DNA of 64,000 nucleotides from Mucilaginibacter gossypii. GTDB lineage: Bacteria; Bacteroidota; Bacteroidia; Sphingobacteriales; Sphingobacteriaceae. This document shows, piece after piece, positions 36,691-46,467 of this stretch (position 1 is its first letter; each line of letters begins with the position of its first letter). Both the position numbers and the translations under genes were made by a program. The notes under the pieces are model-generated. The model did not search any database and was not told the DNA's origin. It saw nothing but the letters and a program-made list of their open reading frames with translations. Location: contig NZ_FNCG01000007.1 in NCBI RefSeq assembly GCF_900100945.1, positions 104,091-168,090 of the forward strand, in the 5' to 3' direction.

Positions 36691-39384
36691 TCAGGAAGCC
36701 TGCGACAAGTAATCTGTTTTAGAGATCTTCAGCTTTTTCATTTTAGCATGTAAGGTAGTTGAAGGTGTACCCAACACATCGGCAGCCCCGCCAGATCCCG
36801 CTATTTTCCCGCCGCATATTTTGAGTGTTTGGATGATATGCGCACGTTCAATTTCTTCGAGCGTTTGATTAACCGAAAGGTCTTTTCCAAAACGGGTTTT
36901 AGGCAGGTAGATCTCCCTCAGCGTACTGCCGTTGGTTAACAAAACACTTCGTTCCAGCAGGTGTTCAAGCTCCCTTACATTGCCCGGCCATGGGTAACTT
37001 TTCAGTTCCTGTATGACTTTGCCCGATATGGATGTTACCTTTATTCCGGTATTTTTACTGTGGCGGGCAAGAAAGTAATTGGCCAGCGGAGCTATATCTT
37101 CAATCCGTTTGCGCAAAGGCGGCAAGCTGATGGGAAAAACGTTAAGCCGGTAATAAAGATCAGCCCTGAACCGGCCTGCATTTACTTCCTCTTCAAGGTT
37201 ACGGTTTGTCGCCGCTATAATCCGTACATCAACCTTAATGGTAGTTTTACCGCCGATCCGTTCAAATTCACGCTCCTGTATAACCCGCAACAGTTTTACC
37301 TGTAATTCTAAAGGCAACTCCCCTATTTCATCTAAAAATAAAGTGCTGTTATGCGCCTGTTCAAATTTGCCAATTCGCCGTTCAAACGCCCCTGTAAAAG
37401 CACCTCTTTCATGCCCGAAAAGCTCACTTTCAATCAAGTTGGCAGGGAGCGCGGCACAGTTAACTTTTACCATTAACTTATCTTTTCGCGGTGAGCCTTT
37501 ATGAACTCCACGTGCAACTAATTCCTTGCCTGTTCCGGTTTCACCCATCAGCAATACAGTTGAATTTGTTTTGGCTACAATCGACATCAATTGATAAACC
37601 TGCTGCATTTCGGGGCCGCTACCAACAATTTCGGCAGAATTATAAATCGTGTTTATCTGTTCTTTCAAATGATCATTTTCAACCTCCAGCATGCTTTTGT
37701 AGGTAATAAGCTGCTCGTTAACCAATACATTTGAAATTGCGGTAGAGATCTGCGCGCAGATCCCTTTTAATATGGGCAGATTAACTACATCTGTTTCCAT
37801 AAAAAGAATCCCGAGATCTTTACTTCCTGTCCGTAACGCTACACCAATCATTTTTCGCAACCCCATATCGCTCCAGGTACGAACGTATTGCGGAACCACG
37901 GGGCGCCTCATTTCCTGATCCGTAATGAAAAGAATTGGTTCGGCACTGCACAACACCTTATCCTGTATTCCATCCTTAATGTCAAACCTCGTAGCGATCA
38001 TTTGCTTAAACCCAGGGTCATTTATAAAAGTGGCCGTGCTGTCATAAACATACGAACTGGTTGTAACCCCATCGTTATCGATCAGCCTGATGATATAGCC
38101 CTTTACCGAGCTCAGCTTTTTTACTGCTTTTTCAACAGCCACAGAAAAATCGTATTTGCTGCGCACGGCAGCTATATCATGACTAAAATTCAGCAGGAAA
38201 GATTTTTCTCTTTCCTTATTCACGATCTCTTCATTGGCTGCAATGTTGCTTGCCGCCGTAAATAGTTGACTGGAAATACGTTCAATAATGTTCAATGCAG
38301 CGGCATCAAATGTTCCCTTTTTGTCGGCAAATAAAATGAAGCTTAATTCGCGTTCGGCTTTACCGGGAAGCAGATTGATCACCATTTCACGGGCTCCGGC
38401 AGCATAATTTAGTTTAAACCAGAGCGGAGCTTTATCAAGATCAAATGAGGTCATATCAAGCACTACAGGTCCCTCACTACCTGATGCTGCAGTATAGACA
38501 CCATCGTTAACCGGGTTTGATCTCATCAGTGCTTCGGGGTATTTCGGGAATTTTTGCGTGGGCGAATCCGGATCAGTTACGTACACCTGGTAGTTTTCGC
38601 CCGTCTCGTCCAGGATAGTCATTACATTATGTGTAAACTTTACAAGCTTTTTAAGCCCGGCATTTACAACGGTAAGTAAGTCTTTTCTGTGCCGTACCGT
38701 TGCCAGGTTATTGCTTATATCCAGTAAAACTTCATTTACCCACTCTTTAAATTCAATCTCTTCATTTATTTTAATGTTAGATACCGCGCTGGAAAGCTGG
38801 GAGCTGATCATTGATATAAAAGCCTTAAAATCGTCAGAAAAAGCGCCTATACGGTCTGAATACATCAAAACATGCCCGATAGTTTCCATTTTGCTTTTTA
38901 GCGGAACTATCATAGCTTCCTTTATCCCGCACTCGTAATTCACTTTTAAAAAGCCGGGAATATCAGGTTTATGTATAATATCATCCAATAAAAATGATAC
39001 AGGCATATCAGAACCATGCGCCTGGCTTATAAACGGATCGTCGAGAAAAAAACGTGAGGCGAGTAATGACGGCAACTCGTCACGATGCTTGATCTGCAGC
39101 GCCTCCCTGTCAATTAAAAAAGGATAATAGGTTTGCTGCTGTTTATCTACCAGTGATACAACCGCGTGTGTAAAGTAAAACAGGCTCTTGAGCCTCGATG
39201 AAAAAACGGTAATTAAATCTATCTTGGTTCTTACCTGAGTGATATCATTGCTTAGCTCCAGCAATACTTCCTTTTCATTTTCATAACAACTAACATGCTT
39301 TTTGAGTACTTTGAGAAAATTCTTTTTGTCTGTCAACTGATTTTCGAAATCATCAATCACATTTAAAAATCCAGGCTTTTCCAT
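36691..39384 (-). CDS. sigma-54 activator with three GAF-like domains
   Basis: Start set at ATG 39384 ([16 protein letters not shown]); the frame upstream to 39486 has no counterpart. About 897 residues: three GAF-like sensor domains in tandem (about 50-215, 230-400, 410-575), a coiled-coil linker, then AAA+ with GETGTGKE (near 615), GAFTGA (in [14 protein letters not shown]) and [14 protein letters not shown]. The Fis-type helix-turn-helix is at the end ([20 protein letters not shown]). It has the longest sensor part of the five. It stands alone on the minus strand, so it may respond to a different or combined signal. Confidence 0.92.
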   Translation of the reverse strand: MEKPGFLNVIDDFENQLTDKKNFLKVLKKHVSCYENEKEVLLELSNDITQVRTKIDLITVFSSRLKSLFYFTHAVVSLVDKQQQTYYPFLIDREALQIKHRDELPSLLASRFFLDDPFISQAHGSDMPVSFLLDDIIHKPDIPGFLKVNYECGIKEAMIVPLKSKMETIGHVLMYSDRIGAFSDDFKAFISMISSQLSSAVSNIKINEEIEFKEWVNEVLLDISNNLATVRHRKDLLTVVNAGLKKLVKFTHNVMTILDETGENYQVYVTDPDSPTQKFPKYPEALMRSNPVNDGVYTAASGSEGPVVLDMTSFDLDKAPLWFKLNYAAGAREMVINLLPGKAERELSFILFADKKGTFDAAALNIIERISSQLFTAASNIAANEEIVNKEREKSFLLNFSHDIAAVRSKYDFSVAVEKAVKKLSSVKGYIIRLIDNDGVTTSSYVYDSTATFINDPGFKQMIATRFDIKDGIQDKVLCSAEPILFITDQEMRRPVVPQYVRTWSDMGLRKMIGVALRTGSKDLGILFMETDVVNLPILKGICAQISTAISNVLVNEQLITYKSMLEVENDHLKEQINTIYNSAEIVGSGPEMQQVYQLMSIVAKTNSTVLLMGETGTGKELVARGVHKGSPRKDKLMVKVNCAALPANLIESELFGHERGAFTGAFERRIGKFEQAHNSTLFLDEIGELPLELQVKLLRVIQEREFERIGGKTTIKVDVRIIAATNRNLEEEVNAGRFRADLYYRLNVFPISLPPLRKRIEDIAPLANYFLARHSKNTGIKVTSISGKVIQELKSYPWPGNVRELEHLLERSVLLTNGSTLREIYLPKTRFGKDLSVNQTLEEIERAHIIQTLKICGGKIAGSGGAADVLGTPSTTLHAKMKKLKISKTDYLSQAS

Positions 39385-39758
39385 CTTGCAAAATTGGGGT
39401 AAATAGGGCACCAAAGCAGATTTTACCGCCCCCCATGGTACAGGCCGGCAAAACCAACAATCATAAAAATGCAGTGGCGGGTTCAATTTAAAGTGATTTA
39501 CCTCACAGCAACACCTTCACCCATTTGTAACGGGCGTAGGTTGAGCTCTTGCACTTCGGTATCCCTAAAACACACTTTTATCCTACCGCACTTCAAATCT
39601 CATCACACCGAACACATCCGCTGCTTACATTTACAGGTGATTGACAATCGACCTTTCAGAATTGGACATAACTTATAATATTTACCGAAACCGGGCTTAA
39701 AAAGCAACGCCCCCGGTTGTTCCGGAGGCGTTACTTTTGATAAAAATGACAGAAAGGG
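39385..39758. other. intergenic region upstream of the triple-GAF activator
   Basis: Contains the promoter of the 39384 gene and the terminator of the hydrolase gene. ATTGGAC at 39661 resembles the AATGGAC motif, but its partner at 21 bp is poor. Confidence 0.35.
39706..39732 (-). terminator. terminator after the hydrolase gene
   Basis: Arms AACGCCCCCGG and CCGGAGGCGTT with one mismatch, flanked by AAAAGC and TTACTTTT. It lies 27 bases after the stop. Confidence 0.7.
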
Positions 39759-40793
39759 CTACTTAAGCGCCTTTTTAATTTCTGACGCTATCTGCAACAT
39801 CGCGGCCCGGGTACCGGGCACATTGGCGATTGGGTTAAGTAAGCCAAAATCGTGGATCATGCCATTGTGCCGTACTGATGTTACGGGTACCCCAGCTTCA
39901 TCCAGCTTGCGGGCGTAAGCTTCGCCTTCGTCACGCAGCACATCGTTTTCGGCTACTAAAATAAATGCCGGCGGCAGGCCTTTTAACTGTTCCGTTGTTG
40001 CCTGTAACGGTGACGCGTAGATCTGTTTGCGTTCATTAGCATCGGTGGTGTAGTTATCCCAAAACCATTGCATCATTTTTTTGGTGAGGAAACGTTGGGT
40101 GGCGAATTGATTGTAGGATCCGGTTTCAAAATTGGCATCTGTAACCGGCCACATCATCACCTGTAACTTAATTTGGGGGCCTTTTTTATCTTTTGCCATA
40201 AGGGCTACAGCCGCGGTCATGTTGCCGCCAACGCTGTTACCTACTACAGCCAGGCGCTTTCCATCTACACCTATTTCCAATCCATTGGCGGCAACCCATT
40301 TTAAGGCGGCGTACTCCTGGTTAATTGCGGTTGGAAAACGAGCTTCGGGTGATGGCGTATAGTTTACAAAAACCGCCGCCACGCCTGAGTTAACCACAAG
40401 GTCGCGTACCAAACGTTTGTGGGTAGGAAAATCACCCAATACCCAACCGCCTCCGTGGATAAAAATAAATACCGGCAATATCCCTTTGGCATTGGCAGGT
40501 TTAACTACATTCAAAACCAGGGGACCACCTTGGGCAGTAATTGTTTTTTGGGTTACCTCAATATCGGAATAATCGAACTTTACTGATTCCTGGGCACCTG
40601 TAAGTACAGCTCTTGCTTCGACAGGGCTAAGCTCTTCAATCGGTTTGCCCTTGCCTGCATTCAAAACATTTAAAAAAGCTTTGATATTACTTTCAATGTG
40701 CGGGTCCTGTGCCGGATCAATAGTTTGCGCGTCAACTTTACCGCAAACAACAACCGCGAAAAGGGCGGCTAAAATTGTAATTTTTGTCTTCAT
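39759..40793 (-). CDS. exported alpha/beta hydrolase (HSL/acetyl esterase-like)
   Basis: 344 residues. The signal peptide ends at AQ (residues 22-23). HGGGW (113-117) forms the oxyanion hole, with nucleophile Ser 187 in GNSVGG, Asp in VAENDVLRDEG and His in HNGMIHDF. Hormone-sensitive-lipase type esterase, presumably periplasmic. Substrate unknown. It is preceded by the operator at 40854 and an upstream hydrolase gene with its own terminator, so it is a separate transcript under the same apparent control. Confidence 0.92.
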   Translation of the reverse strand: MKTKITILAALFAVVVCGKVDAQTIDPAQDPHIESNIKAFLNVLNAGKGKPIEELSPVEARAVLTGAQESVKFDYSDIEVTQKTITAQGGPLVLNVVKPANAKGILPVFIFIHGGGWVLGDFPTHKRLVRDLVVNSGVAAVFVNYTPSPEARFPTAINQEYAALKWVAANGLEIGVDGKRLAVVGNSVGGNMTAAVALMAKDKKGPQIKLQVMMWPVTDANFETGSYNQFATQRFLTKKMMQWFWDNYTTDANERKQIYASPLQATTEQLKGLPPAFILVAENDVLRDEGEAYARKLDEAGVPVTSVRHNGMIHDFGLLNPIANVPGTRAAMLQIASEIKKALK

Positions 40794-40853
40794 TTTTTTG
40801 AGTTAGTGTATGAGTTTAACACCACAAAATTACCTTGCCCGCTTAGGCCGCTC

Positions 40854-40890
40854 AATGCACATACGGCTAAAAGCAATGGACTTTTTTCCC
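40854..40890 (-). promoter_or_regulatory. 21-bp-spaced direct repeat operator upstream of hydrolase 1
   Basis: AATGCAC at 40854-40860 and AATGGAC at 40875-40881, exactly 21 bp apart, then TTTTTTCCC. Located 61-88 bases upstream of the start at 40793. Confidence 0.6.
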
Positions 40891-40916
40891 ATCAAAGGCG
40901 GCTAACCCACAAAAAA

Positions 40917-40941
40917 GCCCCATCGCTTCGTGCGATAGGGC
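40917..40941 (-). terminator. terminator after hydrolase 2
   Basis: Arms GCCCCATCGC (40917-40926) and GCGATAGGGC (40932-40941) with one mismatch; a run of T follows on the minus strand. Confidence 0.75.
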
Positions 40942-40972
40942 AAACTGTTTTGTCAAGGTAGATAGGGTCAGC

Positions 40973-41764
40973 TTATTTTTTTTCGGCAGCAGCAATGATC
41001 ACCTTAGCTACGGCATCCGGGTGCGATATAAAAATCACATGACTTCCTTTGATCTCGGTGGTGTGGGTATTTGAACGTTTGTACATATTCCGTTCAATCT
41101 CCGGGTTGATACTTTTATCTTCGGTTGCTACAATGCCATAAGCCGGTTTGGTTCTCCAGGCTGCATCAGCAACAGCGGTTTCAAAGCTTCCGCCAAAAAT
41201 AGGCTCTTGCGAGGCAAACATAAAGTCGGTTTCGGCCTGGCTTAAATCGCCTGCAAAACCTCCATGAAATTTTGCTTTGTCATAATATACAAAACCATTT
41301 TCGTCCGGAGGCAAAATGCCGTATTCGGGCAAAGTTGGCGCAGTGGCAGCCCATTGTAAAGTATTTTCACCTTTATCGGGCTGATATGCGGCAACATAAA
41401 CAAGACCGGCAACTTTTGGGTGCATTCCGGCTTCAGTGATCACTACACCTCCCCATGAGTGGCCAACTAAAATAACAGGGCCGTCCTGCTTGTCAAGGAT
41501 GCGTGTAGTTGCATCCACATCATCCTTAAGTGAAGTTAGCGGAATTTGTACAGCTGTTACATGATAACCTTTTTTTGTAAGAATCTCAAAAACGCCTTTC
41601 CAGCCAGAACCATCTGCAAAAGCACCGTGTACAAGTACGATGTTTTTGATCTTATCCTGCGCGTTTGACAATACTGGCGCCAGCAGTAAACAGCTTAACA
41701 CGAATGCCGTAATAAACCTCCGGCCCATACTTAATGTTGATTTGTTTGATTGTTCCATTTTCAT
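40973..41764 (-). CDS. exported alpha/beta hydrolase
   Basis: Start at ATG 41764; a TTG at 41782 is possible and ATG 41758 is another choice. The signal peptide ends at SNAQ. VLVHGAFADGSGW and the nucleophile loop VGHSWGG are visible, with the acid region PAYGIVATEDKSINPE and His in GSHVIFISHPD. This matches the salicylate esterase/hydroxynitrile lyase-like group often annotated alpha/beta hydrolase. Substrate unknown. The operator at 41809 lies directly upstream. Confidence 0.9.
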   Translation of the reverse strand: MKMEQSNKSTLSMGRRFITAFVLSCLLLAPVLSNAQDKIKNIVLVHGAFADGSGWKGVFEILTKKGYHVTAVQIPLTSLKDDVDATTRILDKQDGPVILVGHSWGGVVITEAGMHPKVAGLVYVAAYQPDKGENTLQWAATAPTLPEYGILPPDENGFVYYDKAKFHGGFAGDLSQAETDFMFASQEPIFGGSFETAVADAAWRTKPAYGIVATEDKSINPEIERNMYKRSNTHTTEIKGSHVIFISHPDAVAKVIIAAAEKK

Positions 41765-41808
41765 AGTTAATTTTTTTGACAAAGGTATTTTACCTTCAAA
41801 AGCTCATC

Positions 41809-41844
41809 AATGGACAAAGGGGTGCTACTAATGGACATTTTTCC
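41809..41844 (-). promoter_or_regulatory. 21-bp-spaced direct repeat operator upstream of hydrolase 2
   Basis: AATGGAC at 41809-41815 and again at 41830-41836, exactly 21 bp apart, the second followed by ATTTTTCCC. Confidence 0.6.
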
Positions 41845-41847
41845 CTA

Positions 41848-41955
41848 TAGAGACACATAATGCGTCTGCCGCAAGAAAGCCGCTTAGCAAGACAGGAATT
41901 TGCACGTTATTTGCATATGTAAATTGCATGTGGGAGATGCAAAAATGCGTCTCTA
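41848..41955. repeat. 108-bp element with terminal inverted repeats (MITE-like)
   Basis: TAGAGACACAT at 41848-41858 and ATGCGTCTCTA at 41945-41955 match in 10 of 11 positions as inverted ends. The interior has no frame but contains TTGCAT and TGCATAT repeats and could fold. GTAGAGACGCA-type ends are seen in many dispersed bacterial palindromic repeats. No other copy was noticed in this window. Confidence 0.5.
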
Positions 41956-42008
41956 CGGTTCAAAAAAATATTTTAAAACAGCGTTTCAAAAAATAACGGA
42001 CAAAAAAA

Positions 42009-42029
42009 TAGCGGGATAATCTCCCGCTA
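42009..42029 (-). terminator. terminator after the dps gene
   Basis: Perfect arms TAGCGGGA (42009-42016) and TCCCGCTA (42022-42029). On the minus strand a run of seven T follows. Confidence 0.85.
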
Positions 42030-42053
42030 TAAAATAATAAACCGTTGTAAAAT

Positions 42054-42528
42054 TTACACTGTTAGATGAGCCCTTAACATCCAGCCTATTTCTTCGTGCG
42101 TTTCTAAAAGCGCGGTTAGGTAATCGCTCGAGCCCATGTCCTGGTATTTTTCGGCAAAGAGGGTGATGTTGCCACGTAAAACATGACGATGCTTTCATGA
42201 TCGGCCAACAACTCCTTAGTATAACCCTGGCTGTTATTACTGTTTTCAAGCTTTTCGGTTAAATGGCTAAGCTGCAAAAACTGCGTTAATGTGGCCGGAG
42301 CATAGTGGCCAATTTTGCGCATCCGCTCGGCAACGCCGTCAACTACCTCATCAAGCTGCTGATATTGCAATTCAAAAAATACGTGAACGGTGTGAAAGTC
42401 GGCACCCTCGATATTCCAATGTGCGTTTCTTGTTTAGTATACAGGATAAATTCGTCGGCCAATAGTTTTGCCAGTTCGTCGGATACAGCCTTTCTGCCAG
42501 CTTCATTAATTCCAATGTTTGTTTTCAT
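42054..42528 (-). pseudogene. dps: Dps-family ferritin-like protein, two single-base frameshifts
   Basis: Read with two corrections it is a complete Dps of about 158 residues, from KTNIGINEAGRKAVSDEL (ATG 42528) to the stop at 42054. The first break is near 42433-42435, where one A is missing before the NAHWNIEGADFH ferroxidase segment. The second is at 42178-42181, where one T is missing after IVMF, before LRGNITLFAEKYQDMG. Both are in homopolymers. Either the gene is dead or the assembly has base-calling errors. Dps binds DNA and stores iron. It follows the CDGSH gene by 28 bases. Confidence 0.85.
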
Positions 42529-42556
42529 GTTGATGCAATGGTTATTTTTTTGATGG

Positions 42557-44599
42557 TTAATTTTTATCGTCGGTAAAATTGTTGTACCAGTGCGTACCAT
42601 CGCAAAACGGTTTGTTTTTTGAGCCTCCGCAACGGCACAGGGTATAATGCTCTTTTGAGGCGCCTTTCAAAAACTCAGCATCCAGTTTTATGCTGCCTTT
42701 TACGCGATACGGACCATTTTTTGAAACCGTAATAGTAGGTTCGTTAATTACAGGCAGGTTGAGCTTAGGATCAGCAAAACTGAAGCTCAATGCACCCGAA
42801 GGGCACCGTTTGGTTTGCTGACTAATTCTTTCTCCGCTGGCCGCAGTTTGATCAACAAATGGTTCTTTTCCAAGTCTGAAAACTTCGGGCAGCTCATCTG
42901 TACAAAAGCCCGAATGCTGGCAGATGCCGCGGTTATCGCATACCGTAAAATCAGTTGCGGGATATTTATCAAGCCTATCAGCAGTTCGTCCAGGTAGTTT
43001 ACGGCTATCAAAACCTATGCGGGCATGGGTACCATCACAAAACGGTTTATTTGCCGAGCCACCGCAACGGCACAAAGCCATTTGAGGCTCGACAGGCAGC
43101 CGCTCACCTTTTGAATTAAGCAGATTGCTTACGCCTTTTACAAGGTACGGCCCGTTGGTAGATGCATTTATTTCAGGCTCAAGTTTTGCAGGATCGGCAA
43201 ATTCAACCTTCGGAATAATTTTTTGTGCCTGCGCTGTTTTTTTTATAAAAAGCTCAGAAAGTGCCTGTAACGCGGCCGATGCTTCTTTAACCTCTGGTGG
43301 TGATTTTTTTTGCTCTGCTAACGCAGTGGCTTCTTTAGCGAGGTTAAAAAGCCTTTCGCAGAAAAATACCCATGCCGATTCCTTATGTGGTAGTAGCGTT
43401 ATGTCCCGGTTATACCCAAATCCGGGGCCTGCCATTAACGCGGCATTTGCCGGATCGCCAAGCGGCATTTTGGCAAGCGCCTCACCCATTGGACGTATAA
43501 CGGTAGTCATGATCCGCAATGTTGCAAGGGATAGCATTTCCAACTCTTCCTCGGTTTCATCGCTATGGGCGAAAAAGCGGAGTAACATTTGCAACATGGT
43601 ATCATAACTCATGTTAAAGATATCAGCCGCACAATGCGTATCCTCATCCAGTATCAGCGTGCCGCCGGTTGCATCGTCATAAAACCGGGTCATGGGGTTG
43701 GCGGCCATTTTCCTTACCGGATCAAACACGGTTTTGGTATTCGCGGCCTTTTCCATTTCGCTGATGTATTGCTTCCTGATTGTATCAAAGATCTCAAAAT
43801 GGCAGTCGGGATGCTGCTGTGTCGGCGCTTCTCCCTGCTCAACAATCATTTCAATAGCCTGCAAAGCCGATTTCCTGTTTATCACCGAGATCAGTTTTCC
43901 GCCAAGGTCAACATAGCGCGCGTTGGCCTGCGCTTCCTTTGGCCCAATAAACAGCACATCTTCCGGAATACATTTAAAACCCGATGCCACCTTGTGGTAA
44001 AACTCTCCCACAGTTGTAAAGTCAATTTCATAAGGCTCCTGAAATTTAAAAGCCTCGGAGCCAAAACGGGCTATTAATTCAGGTTCGGCCTCGAATTGCC
44101 GGGGTTTTAATTCAGCATACTCCAATTCCTGTTCCCTCACTACTTTATTTCGGAGTTCATCGTATTGTGCGTGTACAACCGGTTCCAGCACGCCTTCTTC
44201 GGGTAGCTCAAATATCACCAGGCGCTCAATTGTTGCAAGCGAAAAGGGTTCGAGCGTTAACTTTATGCCAAAGGGGAAAGCGGATACTGGCAAAGGGAAA
44301 TTAGCCCTTTTAAAATTAGGTGCACCACCTATTGCGGTGAGCATGTTGTTAACCTGGGCAAGGTGCAGCATTTCTTCTACCGCTACCATGGCTAATTTTC
44401 GCTTCCAGGTTTTTACCATGGCAAGTTGCTCTCCGGTCATTCCCCCTTCATCAAGGTTCGATTTTAGGGAGTATGCCGCATAGAGGTACACACAGGCCAG
44501 GCCATGTTCCAGTTCGGATGCCCGCGAGAGTAAATAAATAAGTTCCTCCCTGCTTTCTACGTCTTTAACTGCCGATTCACGTTGAGTTGCGTTATTCAT
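42557..44599 (-). CDS. ferritin-like domain fused to iron-sulfur (CDGSH and divergent 4Fe-4S) domains
   Basis: 680 residues. The N-terminal half (about 15-260) is a ferritin-like helical domain (VioB/PF12902-type) with ELEHGLACVYLY and VEEMLHLAQVNNMLTAIGG carrying the Glu and His ligands. After a middle helical region come a CDGSH motif (CRCGGSANKPFCDGTH), a divergent 4Fe-4S ferredoxin-like segment (CDNRGICQHSGFC with KRCPSGAL) and a second CDGSH motif (CRCGGSKNKPFCDGTH). Thus it has iron sites of three kinds in one chain. Cytoplasmic. It is transcribed with dps, which points to iron handling under oxidative stress. Confidence 0.88.
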   Translation of the reverse strand: MNNATQRESAVKDVESREELIYLLSRASELEHGLACVYLYAAYSLKSNLDEGGMTGEQLAMVKTWKRKLAMVAVEEMLHLAQVNNMLTAIGGAPNFKRANFPLPVSAFPFGIKLTLEPFSLATIERLVIFELPEEGVLEPVVHAQYDELRNKVVREQELEYAELKPRQFEAEPELIARFGSEAFKFQEPYEIDFTTVGEFYHKVASGFKCIPEDVLFIGPKEAQANARYVDLGGKLISVINRKSALQAIEMIVEQGEAPTQQHPDCHFEIFDTIRKQYISEMEKAANTKTVFDPVRKMAANPMTRFYDDATGGTLILDEDTHCAADIFNMSYDTMLQMLLRFFAHSDETEEELEMLSLATLRIMTTVIRPMGEALAKMPLGDPANAALMAGPGFGYNRDITLLPHKESAWVFFCERLFNLAKEATALAEQKKSPPEVKEASAALQALSELFIKKTAQAQKIIPKVEFADPAKLEPEINASTNGPYLVKGVSNLLNSKGERLPVEPQMALCRCGGSANKPFCDGTHARIGFDSRKLPGRTADRLDKYPATDFTVCDNRGICQHSGFCTDELPEVFRLGKEPFVDQTAASGERISQQTKRCPSGALSFSFADPKLNLPVINEPTITVSKNGPYRVKGSIKLDAEFLKGASKEHYTLCRCGGSKNKPFCDGTHWYNNFTDDKN

Positions 44600-44735
44600 A
44601 TTTTAGGATGTTTTAATGCACAAAATTATTGAGGGCTGACCTGCCTGAAGGGGACCAGATGGATACCCTACAGGTAATCCAGGTATCTGTACTATTAGCA
44701 ACGGCGAATATTTTATCCGTCGTTGCAATTCAAAA

Positions 44736-46205
44736 TCAAGAAGTTAACTTAGCCAGGATATCCACTGCTTTTGACATTTCCTCATCCGAAAGTGATGCAA
44801 AACCAAACCGGATCCCGTTATCATTTGGATTGCCGGCAAGCCTGAAAGACATGCCGATCATACACAGCCCTGCATGAGCGGCGTCACTAATTATTTTGTT
44901 TACAGGATATTGCTGCTTAAACCTAAGCCATACGGCCATCCCGCCAAGCGGCCGGGTAAACTCAACAGCATGCGATAATTTTTTGGTAAACAGATGACAA
45001 ATAAATTCACAGCGCCGGGCGTATAATTTGTTCGACCGGTTAATATGCCGTACCAGGTCGCCATTGATAATCATTTGCGCCAGCATCAATTCAATAAAGG
45101 TATCCCCTCTTAAATCAATCAAACGCTTCAGATCCATCGCTTTTTTTACGATATCGGGCGCGGCTATCATATACCCCACTCTTATGGAAGGCGCAAGCAG
45201 CTTTGTAAATGATCCTATGTAAATTATTTTACCGCCATGAGGGCTGCTGGCCAACGGAAGGATGGGATTGTTTGTGTAATGAAAATCGTAACCATAATCA
45301 TCCTCAATAACATAAAACCCATATTGTTCAATTAATTGAAGCAACTGCTGCCTCCTTCTGGCCGACATGGTTATGGTAGTAGGATGATGCAGGTGCGGAA
45401 CAATATAAAGCATTTTTACCGGTGATTTCTTCAGGATTTGCTCCAGTTGACCCAGATCCGGCCCTTCTTCGTCAATCCCTATTTTTGAGATGCGGGCGCC
45501 GGTGTTTTCAATAATCTCATCAGCATACCGGTAATTGGGTTCCGATACTACAACATGATCCCCATTGGCAAGTAACACCGTAGCGGCTATATAAATGGCC
45601 ATTTGCGCACCGCGGGTAATTACCAGATCATCCTTCCTGATATTTAAGCCCCTGGTTTCGTTTAAAAATAAAGCAGTTGCTTCTTTGAGCAACGGAAGGC
45701 CACCCTGATCCCTTAAACACATCAATTGTTTAATTCTCGAACTGGTGGCCTTGTCCCGGTAAATTTTACTGATTTCATCAAAAGGCGCAAGTTCCGGATC
45801 GGGATAACCATCATTAACAACAATATCTGAACTCTTGGTTACGCGGTGCTCTGGTTGTAACGCTGCTTGTAAGGCAAGGTTTCGTGAGGTGATGTTATCC
45901 GGAGATGAAAAAAAGTTTTGCGGTTGAAATGATCGTGGTTTAATTACCGGAAGCTCGGGAGCTACCCTGTAGCCCTTTCTATCTACCGGTTCTATCCAGT
46001 CTTCCGTAATCAGTTCTTCATAGGCATTTATAATTGTTTTACGATTAACAGTTATAAATTCGGCCATTTGCCGGGTGCCTGGGAAGAATGTACCGGGCGG
46101 AATTAAACCTTCCCTTATCAGGCTTATCAGGCGATTGGTAATTTGCCTGTAAACCGGGAGTTGGTTTTGCTTATCAATAACAATCAGGTTGTGGTAAGGA
46201 AGCAT
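44736..46205 (-). CDS. MocR/PdxR-type GntR regulator with aminotransferase domain
   Basis: 489 residues. The N-terminal GntR winged helix (about 15-80) contains LISLIREGLIPPGTFFPGTRQMAEFITVNRKTIINAYEEL. A fold-type I aminotransferase domain (about 115-489) follows, with the PLP-lysine region in YIGSFTKLLAPSIRVGYMIA (Lys) and VIEDDYGYDFHY. MocR proteins sense pyridoxal phosphate or amino compounds and bind direct repeats. It stands alone with a weak sigma-54-like site 77 bases upstream. It is a second candidate for the AATGGAC operator. Confidence 0.92.
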   Translation of the reverse strand: MLPYHNLIVIDKQNQLPVYRQITNRLISLIREGLIPPGTFFPGTRQMAEFITVNRKTIINAYEELITEDWIEPVDRKGYRVAPELPVIKPRSFQPQNFFSSPDNITSRNLALQAALQPEHRVTKSSDIVVNDGYPDPELAPFDEISKIYRDKATSSRIKQLMCLRDQGGLPLLKEATALFLNETRGLNIRKDDLVITRGAQMAIYIAATVLLANGDHVVVSEPNYRYADEIIENTGARISKIGIDEEGPDLGQLEQILKKSPVKMLYIVPHLHHPTTITMSARRRQQLLQLIEQYGFYVIEDDYGYDFHYTNNPILPLASSPHGGKIIYIGSFTKLLAPSIRVGYMIAAPDIVKKAMDLKRLIDLRGDTFIELMLAQMIINGDLVRHINRSNKLYARRCEFICHLFTKKLSHAVEFTRPLGGMAVWLRFKQQYPVNKIISDAAHAGLCMIGMSFRLAGNPNDNGIRFGFASLSDEEMSKAVDILAKLTS

Positions 46206-46281
46206 CTTATTTGTAATTAAATTGATTTGCCGCCCCGTTTAAAAAACTATTCAATTTTACAGGTACGGACCATTACCGTTT

Positions 46282-46297
46282 TGCAACCCGCATGCCT
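46282..46297 (-). promoter_or_regulatory. weak sigma-54-like site upstream of the MocR gene
   Basis: On the minus strand AGGCATGCGGGTTGCA. GG and GC have the right 10-base spacing and TTGC is exact, but two positions of TGGCAC differ. Confidence 0.35.
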
Positions 46298-46467
46298 AAT
46301 GTTAATTATTTAATTGTCAACTTCTTACAGAGTCAGCCAATATTAAACTACTCCATATTTGGTGCTCCCCTATTATCTTACACTATATAAAGCCGAAATT
46401 TTTCCATAGAAAAACGCCCGCCACTTTGATGATGACGAGCGCTCAAACCATAAAACAAAAAGATGAA

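Noticed and set aside
41900..41915. TTGCACGTTATTTGCA on the plus strand
   Set aside because: Resembles a sigma-54 site but lacks the first G of GG, points away from the neighbouring genes and lies inside the repeat element.
41986..42249. Separate small proteins on the minus strand at the Dps locus
   Set aside because: They are pieces of one frameshifted Dps read in wrong frames.
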